Of a stretch of 45,719 nucleotides of DNA, positions 1 to 7,642 are shown piece by piece (positions within the stretch are counted from its first letter, which is position 1; the number at the start of each line of letters is the position of its first letter). The notes under the pieces are model-generated. The model saw only the letters and a program-made list of their open reading frames with translations. It did no database searches and had not been told where the DNA came from. A program made the translations under genes and the position numbers. The DNA comes from Methanobrevibacter thaueri (lineage in GTDB: Archaea; Methanobacteriota; Methanobacteria; Methanobacteriales; Methanobacteriaceae), in NCBI RefSeq assembly GCF_015062905.1, contig NZ_SUTK01000010.1, positions 1 to 45,719 on the forward strand. Reading direction: 5' to 3'.

Positions 1-485
1 ATCGTCAGGGTAACCAAGGCGGTCGGAATGATTTCCGCAGTGGCGGCAATCATCAAGGCGGCAGCAGACCTGCGCAAGGTGGCGGTCGTCCTGAAAGAGG
101 AAACAGCGGGCAGGACGCTCGATTCAAAAAGCCTGAAAAGCCGGGTAAGAGTTTCGTTCCGGAAGCTCCCGTTAAGGATATGGAAAAGCCCAGAACCGAC
201 GAAAAGCGCAGAAGCAATCAGGAACGTGACAAGAAGTCAAGAAAAGACTTCTTCTACGAGGAAGAGGATGGCGCATTAAAGGGAAAGAATAAACCCGGTA
301 AATTTATTAAGCCGGAAAAGAAGGTAGAGACGGTAGTGGAAGAACAGATTAAGGTAATCACCATTCCGGAATCTCTTACCATTAAAGACCTTGCCGACAA
401 GATGAAAATGCAACCTTCTGTTATTATTAAGAAGCTCTTTTTGCAGGGACAGATTGTGACCTTGAACTCTGAAATTTCCTTTAAA
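1..485 (+). CDS. infB: Bacterial translation initiation factor IF-2, N-terminal fragment (foreign sequence, chimeric contig end)
   Basis: The frame starting at base 3 is open through about 485. It encodes a Gly/Arg/Gln-rich low-complexity stretch, then a Lys/Glu-rich linker (FIKPEKKVETVVEEQIK), then the start of the IF-2 N-terminal domain (TIKDLADKMKMQPSVIIKKL, then GQIVTLNSEISF). This order is typical of Firmicutes IF-2, especially Lachnospiraceae. Archaea use aIF5B, which lacks this region. The reading frame then runs into unrelated sequence that is antisense to an archaeal Mur ligase start. Base composition is clearly GC-richer than the rest of the window. Both ends are missing. Family identity is recognised from the sequence. 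That it is contamination or an assembly chimera is inference. Confidence 0.85.
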
Positions 486-490
486 TCGGT
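465..490. other. Chimeric junction between bacterial infB and archaeal Mur-ligase-like gene
   Basis: To the left, the plus strand reads as IF-2 up to about NSEISF. To the right, the minus strand reads as the start of a Mur-ligase-like protein up to about TDLKEISEF. The two readings share the short AT-rich stretch GAAATTTCCTTTAA, so the exact joint cannot be fixed. A short shared sequence at a joint between two organisms is what an assembler misjoin would leave. Confidence 0.75.
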
Positions 491-574
491 AATAATAACC
501 TTATGTCCTAAATAATTAAGCAGCCTTGCAACAGGCCTGCTTGCATTTCCGGCACCAACAACTAAATAATTCAT
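481..574 (-). CDS. Mur ligase family protein (MurD-like), N-terminal fragment truncated at the junction
   Basis: Only about 30 codons belong to this gene. They start at the ATG at 572-574 and encode MNYLVVGAGNASRPVARL followed by LNYLGHKVIITDLKE, a Rossmann-type N-terminus with a GxGxxSxxVA loop and an acidic residue after the second strand. This resembles the first domain of MurD-type ligases. In Methanobacteriales such ligases serve pseudomurein precursor synthesis; the MurD-like coenzyme F430 synthase CfbE is an alternative that cannot be excluded from so short a piece. A GTGAGGAAG stretch upstream of the ATG can serve as ribosome-binding site. Downstream the frame continues only as antisense of the bacterial infB fragment. 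Confidence 0.55.
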
Positions 575-691
575 AAGTGGTCTTCCTCACAATTTCTATT
601 ATAATAATTTATTTATGTTATTTAATTTAATAGTTTGGAATTGGAAGAAAAAAATAAATCAGTGCAAAAAGTTTCAAAAAAAAATAGTTAA

Positions 692-710
692 GAGCATTAA
701 AAGAATGCTC
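692..710 (-). terminator. Hairpin terminator of the aconitase-X gene, stop codon in the stem
   Basis: Perfect 7-bp inverted repeat GAGCATT / AATGCTC at 692-698 and 704-710. On the minus strand it is followed by AACTATTTTTTTTT. The TGA stop of the gene (complement of 709-711) overlaps the upstream arm. Confidence 0.7.
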
Positions 711-1905
711 ATTGGAATTTAACAAGATTTTCAACATCATCATAGACAACATCAAGTCCGCACATTGACGGAACATAGTTTGCTGCCTTTGCGGAATTTA
801 CACCAATGACCTCAAAGCCCATATCCTCGATAGGAGCTACGACCATACAGGTGTCGCATACGACATTACCGCCCGCAGATTCGATTATTTTAGTGTAACC
901 CATTCTGTCAGCTGTTGCCTTTACGCTTACTGATGTGCAAATCCATAATTTGTTTTTAATTGTCTTACCTTGAACGATAGATGCGACTTCCTTAATCTCT
1001 TCAAGTGATGCGTGAGGACAGCCTAAACAGACCAGATCAATTTCTTTGTCGGTTGTAGTCAGGCTTTCACGGGTTTCAGCGATTTCCTTATCGGAAATGA
1101 ACATTATGTCTTCGACATCTTCTTCACCGGCAAGCTGATATTCCGGAGTGATGTTTTCCATGTGATAAAGCGCCACTGAACCTGATGATGCAAGAGCCGC
1201 TCCCAAGGTTTTGAGATTATTGTTGTTTGGAGCATTCTGTAACTTGAAGTACGGAACTCCTCCACCAACAACCTTACCGATAATGTAGCCCAATGCTCCA
1301 AAATCAGCACCTTTAAGGTCAGTTGTAACATTTACAACAAGGTTGGCTTTTCTGTTCTCATCCAAGTGAAATCCGTAAAGCGGAGTTTTACCGACAATAG
1401 CCGCAGCGAGTGCGGCAGGTCCTCCTTCACGGTTTGTGCGAGCACCGATTACTGAGTTTACATATGCTACAGCAGATGATTCTGACCATGATACGTGATC
1501 CCTGAATCTTGGAACGTTACCAACCAAATACGGAGTGCAAGTGCATGTCTTTGAAATTCCCAAATCGGCGTAGGCATCGACAATTTCATTCTGCTTTATT
1601 GCAAAATCCTTTGGAAAACCCAGCTCTTCCCAGTTATCCAAATCTGTTCCCGGCGGGTTGAGTGAGGCGTTGATTGTAGCCTTTCCGCTTCCGTCACGTG
1701 CCAGATCCTGCAAGTATTCCAAACCTGCATCTCCAATAGTTTTATAGGAAACGCCTGATACCTGAGCGGAAGTGATATCGACCAGTCCGGAAGCACCGTA
1801 AATGTCTCCTAGCGCAACTAGGATATCCATGCTTTTACGGATGGTCTCTCCATACTCTCCGTCACACATTTCCTGTTCTTCTTTTGTTAAAAACATATTA
1901 ATCAT
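709..1905 (-). CDS. Aconitase X catalytic domain protein, probable phosphomevalonate dehydratase large subunit
   Basis: The 398-aa product matches the aconitase-X (AcnX, formerly DUF521) large-subunit family. Conserved pieces include MFLTKEEQEMCDGEYGE at the N-terminus, TCTPYLVGNVPRFRDHVSWS with its cysteine, SESSAVAYVNSVIGARTNREGGP, LVCLGCPHASLEEI, and a C-terminal CDTCMVVAP with cysteines suited to Fe-S ligation. In archaea this subunit pairs with a small subunit to dehydrate 5-phosphomevalonate in the modified mevalonate pathway to isoprenoid lipids. No small-subunit gene is visible in this window, so it must be encoded elsewhere. The gene overlaps the end of the RecJ-like gene by 8 bases. 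The start could be the ATG at 1905 or the one at 1896; neither has a strong Shine-Dalgarno, which fits translational coupling. Family assignment is strong; the precise reaction rests on family knowledge. Confidence 0.85.
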   Translation of the reverse strand: MINMFLTKEEQEMCDGEYGETIRKSMDILVALGDIYGASGLVDITSAQVSGVSYKTIGDAGLEYLQDLARDGSGKATINASLNPPGTDLDNWEELGFPKDFAIKQNEIVDAYADLGISKTCTCTPYLVGNVPRFRDHVSWSESSAVAYVNSVIGARTNREGGPAALAAAIVGKTPLYGFHLDENRKANLVVNVTTDLKGADFGALGYIIGKVVGGGVPYFKLQNAPNNNNLKTLGAALASSGSVALYHMENITPEYQLAGEEDVEDIMFISDKEIAETRESLTTTDKEIDLVCLGCPHASLEEIKEVASIVQGKTIKNKLWICTSVSVKATADRMGYTKIIESAGGNVVCDTCMVVAPIEDMGFEVIGVNSAKAANYVPSMCGLDVVYDDVENLVKFQ

Positions 1906-3232
1906 TACTCAATTGATATTCGACCATTTCATCCACCAAGTGCAGGAATTGGTCTTTTGCCTCGTAAGGTATCATTGCACCTGCAGCAATGTCATGTCCT
2001 CCACCGGTTCCCATGAAGTTGTTTGATGAATCCTTGAGGGCTTGACCCAGGTTTACACCTTTTGCAACCATGTCACGGGTTGTACGTCCGGAAATCTTGA
2101 TGTCCCTGTGAAGTCTTGACATTCCGATGACAGGCTTTGATGCATCCAGAAGCTCCACTGACAATCCTATACTTGCAATTGTTCCCATCACGGATTTCAA
2201 TACCTTATCCTCAGAATATAGGTATTGAATTGAGTTCAACTGTTCGGCACCATTCTTTTTGACCCATTCAAGGCCTTTGACTATCTGGTCCCTGTATTGG
2301 CGTTGGAGCCTTTGTGCAGCCTCAAGTGCCGGACCTCTCTCACCAAGCGCAATGCTCAATCCGAGTCCCGGTTTCTTGTTTTTGCCGCATGCATCGAGAA
2401 TATAGGAATACTCTTCCAAGTCACGAAGCAATGGGGTTTCCTTGGCAACAGTATAGCAATCGCCAAAGATATCTGGATTGACACCGACCAAAGCATCCTT
2501 CAGAAGATCCTTTTCCTCATCCTCCAGGTCTGTGAATTTGATGCCGTAGGACAGGTTCATCCTTTCCAGAAATTCCTGGGATCCTTCCAAATCCCCACTG
2601 ATTCCCGGCAAAGGCGGTGAGAAAGTGTAGGCGAGTGATTTGAAAATAGGCTCTGTAGCTTTTGAAACTATTTTCAATCCTTCATGGATTTCGACTACGC
2701 CGCTTTCCTGTGCATCATTCAGTATTTCCTTGTTCATGCCTGTAAAACCGTCTTGACCCTGCATATCACCAAATGCACCAACAAGTGCAAAATAAGCCAG
2801 GTGCTTTTTGTCAAGGCCACGGACAGTCAAATAAGCTGAACCTGCACCGCACAAGTCCCTGCTTCCATCAATTCCAAACAGATGAGGGTTCAAGTGGACT
2901 ACATTGCTTTCAGACTCTGTATCATCCACCTGGTGGTGGTCAGCAACTATAACATCATGCTTATAGGAGTTGAATTCCTTGATGAATGGACTTCCCATGT
3001 CTGAAAAGATGAACAAATCATACTTTTCGCTTCTAAGCTGATTTACGTTTTCATCCTTTAGACGGGGAAGAATTGTTGTGTGGAACTGAACATCCTCTTC
3101 AGCTAAAGCATTCGCTATAACTGCTGCGGCTGATATACCATCAGCATCGTTATGAGAAATTATTCTGATAACGCTATCATTTTCAATATGCTCCTTAAGC
3201 ATATTGCAAGCTTCGTCAGCTCTATTTAACAA
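1898..3232 (-). CDS. Archaeal RecJ-like single-stranded-DNA exonuclease (DHH family)
   Basis: The protein carries the DHH phosphoesterase motifs in order: SHNDADG (motif I), FSDMGS (II), the signature DHHQ (III), and HLFGIDGSRDLCGAGSAYL (IV). A C-terminal DHHA1-type GTGGGHDIAAGAM follows. This is the set found in archaeal RecJ-like/GAN nucleases that associate with GINS in the replisome. I place the start at the TTG at 3230-3232, which overlaps the stop of the S15 gene (TTGTTAAATAG) and puts about 20 residues before motif I. The frame stays open to a GTG at 3286, but that would overlap 65 bases of conserved S15 coding sequence. An internal ATG at 3202 is a third option. The gene is in an operon with S15 upstream and aconitase-X downstream. 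Confidence 0.85.
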   Translation of the reverse strand: MLNRADEACNMLKEHIENDSVIRIISHNDADGISAAAVIANALAEEDVQFHTTILPRLKDENVNQLRSEKYDLFIFSDMGSPFIKEFNSYKHDVIVADHHQVDDTESESNVVHLNPHLFGIDGSRDLCGAGSAYLTVRGLDKKHLAYFALVGAFGDMQGQDGFTGMNKEILNDAQESGVVEIHEGLKIVSKATEPIFKSLAYTFSPPLPGISGDLEGSQEFLERMNLSYGIKFTDLEDEEKDLLKDALVGVNPDIFGDCYTVAKETPLLRDLEEYSYILDACGKNKKPGLGLSIALGERGPALEAAQRLQRQYRDQIVKGLEWVKKNGAEQLNSIQYLYSEDKVLKSVMGTIASIGLSVELLDASKPVIGMSRLHRDIKISGRTTRDMVAKGVNLGQALKDSSNNFMGTGGGHDIAAGAMIPYEAKDQFLHLVDEMVEYQLSND

Positions 3233-3620
3233 GGAGTGCTGCTTCTCTTGGATTATATCTCCAACCTTCTGGTAATGCACCTTCACTTACATAGTAAGAT
3301 GCTAATTTTCTGATTCTTGCTTCGATGATAGTTAATCCTCTTTTGGAGTGTAAGTCCTTAGGATTTTCTTCTAAGTGGTCTCTGATGTTAACTGCTCTTC
3401 TGATTAAGTTTAATAAATCTTCTGGGTATTCACCAGCTTGACCGTTTCTTTTTAAGATTTGAGTGATTCTTTCACCAGTTACATCTTTAACTGATGGAAT
3501 TCCGTATTGGTCTCTTAAGATAATACCAATTTCGGAAGTACTTTTACCTTCTCTGTTAAATTTTAAAATCATCTCTTCAATTTCTTCGTCACTGTAAGTT
3601 ACCCATTCTGGTCTTGCCAT
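3222..3620 (-). CDS. rps15: 30S ribosomal protein S15 (uS15), archaeal
   Basis: The 132-aa protein begins MARPEWVTYSDEEIEEMILK and ends WRYNPREAALLVK. It contains SEIGIILRDQYGIPSVKDVTG, and LHSKRGLTIIEARIRKLASYY in the helical rRNA-binding region. The length fits archaeal and eukaryotic uS15/S13, which carry an extra N-terminal domain relative to the ~89-aa bacterial protein. The start is the ATG at 3618-3620 behind an AGAGG site. The frame is open further upstream, but the added residues are not S15-like. The stop overlaps the proposed TTG start of the RecJ-like gene. Confidence 0.95.
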   Translation of the reverse strand: MARPEWVTYSDEEIEEMILKFNREGKSTSEIGIILRDQYGIPSVKDVTGERITQILKRNGQAGEYPEDLLNLIRRAVNIRDHLEENPKDLHSKRGLTIIEARIRKLASYYVSEGALPEGWRYNPREAALLVK

Positions 3621-3679
3621 AATATAAACCTCTTTAAATTTTTTAAATCTTAAATAAGCCCAATAAACAGAAAATAATG

Positions 3680-4231
3680 TTATTCTTGACTGGAATACCA
3701 TTCAATAAATTTTTTTAATGAATTTTTCCTATGTGAAAATTGGTTTTTCTCATCAGTTGTGAGTTCTCCGAAGGTCTTGCCTTCACTAGGAACATAAAAT
3801 AAAGGATCAAATGCGAATCCTAAATCTCCTCTTTCTTCAACTGCGATTTCACCTTCGACCTTGCCTAAAAAAGTCTTGGGCTCAGAATTGGGGGCGCAGT
3901 ACCCAATAACTGACCTGAATTCGGCATAACGGTCAGAAACATCGGTTAATAGCTTCAAAATTCCCTGATTTCCAATGGTATCTTGAACATAATGTGAATA
4001 TGTCCCCGGAAATCCATTCAAAGCCTTAATGAATAAACCAGCATCTTCCACAATCACAGGTTTGTCAAGCTTACGACTGGCATATTTTGCGCCTGATAAG
4101 GCCACTTCCTCAAGAGTTCCTTGGGGTTCTTCATAGCCTAAATCAATATGCTCAATTTCAATGCCGTAATCTTTGAAAATATTCTCTGCTTCTTTTACTT
4201 TATGTTCGTTACCAGTTATAAATGTTATCAT
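3680..4231 (-). CDS. XTP/dITP diphosphatase (RdgB/HAM1 family)
   Basis: A 183-aa nucleotide-sanitising pyrophosphatase that should hydrolyse deaminated purine triphosphates (XTP, ITP, dITP) to the monophosphate. Family hallmarks are ITFITGNEHKVKEA at the N-terminus, VIVEDAGLFIKALNGFPGTYS, GDLGFAFDPLFYVP and the C-terminal FSHRKNSLKKF. The start at the ATG at 4229-4231 puts the TGN nucleotide-binding loop at residue 5, as usual; an in-frame ATG 57 bases upstream adds a non-conserved tail. There is no clear Shine-Dalgarno, so a leaderless or short-leader mRNA is possible. It is the first gene of the run followed by S15 (gap 59 bases), the RecJ-like nuclease and aconitase-X. Confidence 0.9.
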   Translation of the reverse strand: MITFITGNEHKVKEAENIFKDYGIEIEHIDLGYEEPQGTLEEVALSGAKYASRKLDKPVIVEDAGLFIKALNGFPGTYSHYVQDTIGNQGILKLLTDVSDRYAEFRSVIGYCAPNSEPKTFLGKVEGEIAVEERGDLGFAFDPLFYVPSEGKTFGELTTDEKNQFSHRKNSLKKFIEWYSSQE

Positions 4232-4369
4232 ATTTTTAATTATATTGATGATTTTTTTTATATGTGTTGATTTTTTGATGCAAGACAAAATTAAATCTGA
4301 CCCAAAAAAAGTAACTATTAATTATATAGCTTATTTTTTTATAGCCCAGTTGAGAAATTAATGATATTT

Positions 4370-5968
4370 TTAGTGGGTATAACGTCCGCGAGACTCAATA
4401 TCTGAAATCACATTCAAGATGGACTTATCCCCATAACCGTCCAGCACGCAATCAAAGTATTTGACGGCCAGATTATAATCAATACTTTGCAGGGACTTTT
4501 TCAAAACAAGCAAATCAACTGCTTTGTCCTCTTTCAGCTGTGAATATCTTCCAAGCCCGAAATCTATGAAAACCAGATTGTCATCCTGAAGCATTATGTT
4601 GGATGATGTGATGTCTCCATGGATAATGTCATAGGAGTGCAATTTTGAAATTTCCTCACCAATCCTGAATGACAAATCCTCATCAATGACATCCTTGACC
4701 ATGACACCGTCAATCTCTTCCATCACAATTGCTTTGCGGTCCAAGTCGACATCATATAGAACAGGAGTCCTTACGCCTGCCCTTTTGGCATCAGACAATA
4801 GTTTAGCCTCTTCCTTGGTTCTTGCCTTTCTGATCTTGTCATCAATTTCCGGAATTCTGTAGCCTTTAGGAATCCTGTCCTTGATTATAGCCTTTTCACC
4901 CAAATATTCGCTTTTGACAATGTTGGATTCGGCTCCTTTTGCAATCAGCTCATCAGGAAGAGTAAGATAAGTTTTGGTATTGTCAATCCAAGGAATATCC
5001 ACCTCATCTGTTCTGAACTTTTGGATAATGCCCGTTTCAGTCAAATCCATCGGTCCGAATTCCTTACACATCAACAAGCCCAGCCATGCAATCATGACCC
5101 CATTGTCGCCGCAAAGCTTCATTTCCGGCATGTAGAATTTGGCGCCATGCTCATCTGACATTGTCTTTAGCATTTCGCGCAATCTTGAGTTTGCAGATAC
5201 TCCTCCGCAAAGCATGACCTCATCCTTTTGGGTGTGTGATAGGGCACGCTCGGTTACCTCAACAAGCATTGAAAAGGCAGTTTCCTGAAGTGAAAAGCAT
5301 ACATCTTCAATTGGAGTTCCCTTTTGCACTTCCCTTATGGCCGCTGAAAGCAGTCCTGAAAAGGAGAAATCCATTCCCTTGACAACATATGGCAAATCAA
5401 CATAAGATCCTTTCTTTGCAAGCTTTTCAATGACCGGTCCGCCAGGATGTCCAAGACCGGTTTCACGGCCGAAATGGTCAAGGCAGTTTCCGACTGCAAT
5501 GTCCAGGGTTTCACCGAAAATACGATATCTTCCACTTTCATAAGCTATTACCTGACTGTTGCCTCCACTTACGTAAAGTGATACGGGGTTGACGGCACCT
5601 GTGTCAAGCTTGCCGACCTCAACATGTCCTATACAGTGATTGACACCGATTATCGGCTTTTTGAGTGACAGTGCCAGAGACCTTGCTGAAGTGGCTACGA
5701 TTCTGAGTGCAGGACCCAGGCCCGGACCCTGTGAAAAGGAAATCAAATCAAGGTCATCATATGACAATCCGGATTCCTCAATTGCCTGAAGTATAAGTTT
5801 AGGAATCCATTCGGCATGATGTTCGGCAGCCAAACGGGGATGAATGCCACCCTCTTCTGGAAATAGCTGCTTTCCAGCCATTGCAAGAATATTTCCATCG
5901 CTGTCAACAATGCCTACACCGGTTTTTTCTGCTGTTCCTTCAATTCCTAAACATATCAAGATAATCAT
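4370..5968 (-). CDS. kae1: Kae1-Bud32 fusion: tRNA threonylcarbamoyladenosine synthase with fused kinase/ATPase
   Basis: Residues 1 to about 325 are Kae1/TsaD: LGIEGTAEKTGVGIV, SQGPGLGPALR, the metal-binding NHCIGHVEVG, YVSGGNSQVIAY, CLDHFGRETGLGHPGGP and LCGGVSANSRLREML. Residues from about 335 are Bud32: YRIPEIDDKIRKARTKEEAKLL, IVMEEIDG, IIHGDITSSNIML and the VFIDFGLGR metal-binding segment. Together with Cgi121 and Pcc1 (not in this window) this forms KEOPS, which makes t6A37 in ANN-decoding tRNAs. The fusion is common in euryarchaea. The ATG at 5968 gives MIILICLG; a TTG three codons later, behind GATGAT, would give the more canonical N-terminus MICLGIEG and may be the true start. Confidence 0.93.
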   Translation of the reverse strand: MIILICLGIEGTAEKTGVGIVDSDGNILAMAGKQLFPEEGGIHPRLAAEHHAEWIPKLILQAIEESGLSYDDLDLISFSQGPGLGPALRIVATSARSLALSLKKPIIGVNHCIGHVEVGKLDTGAVNPVSLYVSGGNSQVIAYESGRYRIFGETLDIAVGNCLDHFGRETGLGHPGGPVIEKLAKKGSYVDLPYVVKGMDFSFSGLLSAAIREVQKGTPIEDVCFSLQETAFSMLVEVTERALSHTQKDEVMLCGGVSANSRLREMLKTMSDEHGAKFYMPEMKLCGDNGVMIAWLGLLMCKEFGPMDLTETGIIQKFRTDEVDIPWIDNTKTYLTLPDELIAKGAESNIVKSEYLGEKAIIKDRIPKGYRIPEIDDKIRKARTKEEAKLLSDAKRAGVRTPVLYDVDLDRKAIVMEEIDGVMVKDVIDEDLSFRIGEEISKLHSYDIIHGDITSSNIMLQDDNLVFIDFGLGRYSQLKEDKAVDLLVLKKSLQSIDYNLAVKYFDCVLDGYGDKSILNVISDIESRGRYTH

Positions 5969-6049
5969 CTGGGAAAATTTAATTAATTAGTATATTACTA
6001 CTTATGAATATAAAAATATTTTTTAATTTCAAAAAACATAAGTGAAAGT

Positions 6050-6553
6050 ATGGGATTTTATAGTGCAAATACTCCAGAACAGAAGAGAGTAAAACAATTG
6101 ACCGGAGATATCAACATCAACGATATGTTCAAAAACGAATGCAACACTCGTGGAATACCGATTTACAATGCATACAACATTCAAAAGAGACTGATACACG
6201 AAGTGGAGCAGGAACAGCTGGTTGGCGTTGACCAAGTGGACGAAAGACTGATGGAACTTTTGGACGAAAGAGGAAAAAACAAGGTGACACACAGATATGT
6301 TGACTTTGTCTCAAGAGAGGACAGCGCTTCAAAGGGAGTGATACCTAAAAGGCCTGATGAAGAATCTTCACTTCCTCCAAAAGATCAGATAAGAATCCCA
6401 CCAAGAGCAAGAGACGGACAGACATTCAAGACAGACAATGAATTGTCACAGGAAGAAATGTTGAAGAAAATCATGCTCCAGAACAAAAAGATTATTAATC
6501 AAAACAAGATTATAATTGACTTATTAAAAAAGCAAGGTGAGAATAATGATTGA
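6050..6553 (+). CDS. Conserved protein of unknown function, coupled to cobT
   Basis: 167 aa, not recognised. It begins MGFYSANTPEQKRVKQLTGD and is highly charged throughout. The middle has a short helical stretch (YNIQKRLIHEVEQEQL, VDERLMELLDERG), then a proline/arginine-rich linker (IPKRPDEESSLPPKDQIRIPPRARDGQ). The C-terminus is a predicted helix or coiled coil rich in Ile/Asn/Lys (QEEMLKKIMLQNKKIINQNK). There is no signal peptide or membrane segment, so it should be cytosolic. The cobT ATG and its AGGTGA site lie inside the last codons of this gene, so the two are almost certainly co-transcribed and coupled. It is divergent from Kae1-Bud32, 81 bases away. No function can be assigned. Confidence 0.8.
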   Translation: MGFYSANTPEQKRVKQLTGDININDMFKNECNTRGIPIYNAYNIQKRLIHEVEQEQLVGVDQVDERLMELLDERGKNKVTHRYVDFVSREDSASKGVIPKRPDEESSLPPKDQIRIPPRARDGQTFKTDNELSQEEMLKKIMLQNKKIINQNKIIIDLLKKQGENND

Positions 6554-7610
6554 TGGAATTACAACCTACGGCTCAACCGATTTGATTGAAAAACTTCAGG
6601 AAGCGGAAGACGAAGCCGTATTTTTGCTTACAATAGGAACAACTGAAACCTCACTGATAGACGGAATTTCAGGAGCCGGCCCATCTGCGGACCTGACCGA
6701 ATACACACCTGCAGGCGATGCCGAATTCATGGTTCTCGGAGAAGTTAGATGTTGCGAAGCCCCTGCAGAAACCGTGGTTGGAGACGCTGCAGCACCGACA
6801 CCTGCAAGGCTCACAAAGGCATCACTCCAGCTTGCAAGCATTCCGTTTGTCATTGTCGATGCAGGTTCCAAAATCAAGCCCGATGTCGAGTATGTCAATT
6901 TGGGAAAGGATTACGGTAGAGACATAAGAACCGGAAAAGGAGTCTTAAACCCATTGGAAATATTGGAAAATGCAAAGGATTTGGGCAATGAACTGTCACA
7001 AAGGCATGAAATGCTAATTATCGGTGAAAGCATAGCTGCAGGAACTACAACAGCCCTTGGTGTCCTGAAGGCATTGGGCTATGAAGCAAATGAGAAGGTC
7101 AGCGGAAGCATGCCTCACAATCCTCACGACCTGAAATCAAAAACAGTGGATGAAGGCCTTGAAAATGCAGGAATAACACCTGGCGAAGCAGATGCAATCC
7201 AGGCAATCGGTGCGGTGGGAGATCCTACAATCCCTGCAATCGCAGGAATAGTATTGGGTTCAGACATCCCGATCATTCTGGCCGGAGGAACACAGATGGC
7301 CGCAACCTGCGCCGTAATAAAATCCCTTCAGCCAACATTTGACTTTTCAAGAATCAATCTGGCCACCACAGTATTCGTTGCAGGCGACGAGACTGCAGAC
7401 CTCTTCGGAATTTTAGAACAAATTGACGACAACATCACAGTCCATGCGGTAGATCCTAGATTTGAGGAATCTGAACATGAAGGATTGAAAAACTACCTGA
7501 AAGGATTCGTCAAGGAAGGTGCCGGAGCTGGCGGAGCAATGTTTACAGCACTCGTTTTAGGAAATTCCGTTGAAAAACTAAGAAGAAAAATAGAAAAAGT
7601 TTGTAAATAG
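6546..7610 (+). CDS. cobT: Archaeal CobT-type nicotinate mononucleotide-dependent phosphoribosyltransferase (UPF0284/TIGR00303 family)
   Basis: 354 aa. It activates the lower-ligand base of cobamides by transferring ribose phosphate from nicotinate mononucleotide, a late step in corrinoid assembly that methanogens need for methyl transfer. Family features include a TTETSLIDGISGAGP segment near the N-terminus, EVRCCEAPAETVVGDAAAPTP, RDIRTGKGV, LIIGESIAAGTTTALGVLKAL, a SGSMPHNPHDLKSKTV segment, and Gly/Ala-rich loops near IILAGGTQMAATCAV. The frame is open from a GTG at 6537, but the ATG at 6546 has an ideal AGGTGA at 6535-6540 and is preferred. It overlaps the upstream unknown gene. Its TAG stop lies inside a terminator hairpin. 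Confidence 0.88.
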   Translation: MIDGITTYGSTDLIEKLQEAEDEAVFLLTIGTTETSLIDGISGAGPSADLTEYTPAGDAEFMVLGEVRCCEAPAETVVGDAAAPTPARLTKASLQLASIPFVIVDAGSKIKPDVEYVNLGKDYGRDIRTGKGVLNPLEILENAKDLGNELSQRHEMLIIGESIAAGTTTALGVLKALGYEANEKVSGSMPHNPHDLKSKTVDEGLENAGITPGEADAIQAIGAVGDPTIPAIAGIVLGSDIPIILAGGTQMAATCAVIKSLQPTFDFSRINLATTVFVAGDETADLFGILEQIDDNITVHAVDPRFEESEHEGLKNYLKGFVKEGAGAGGAMFTALVLGNSVEKLRRKIEKVCK

Positions 7611-7629
7611 AGATTAATTACAATCTCTA
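7608..7629 (+). terminator. Hairpin terminator of cobT containing its stop codon
   Basis: Perfect 8-bp inverted repeat TAGAGATT (7608-7615) / AATCTCTA (7622-7629), followed by C and seven T. The first three bases of the stem are the cobT stop codon. The convergent uppP gene ends at 7643. Confidence 0.75.
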
Positions 7630-7642
7630 CTTTTTTTAAATT

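Noticed and set aside
1..485. Horizontal transfer of bacterial infB into the archaeon
   Set aside because: Only an internal N-terminal piece is present and it stops exactly where an archaeal gene is also truncated; a misjoin explains both more simply.
3233..3286. Upstream GTG start for the RecJ-like gene
   Set aside because: It would reuse conserved S15 C-terminal codons and gives residues with no family resemblance; the TTG at the S15 stop fits better.
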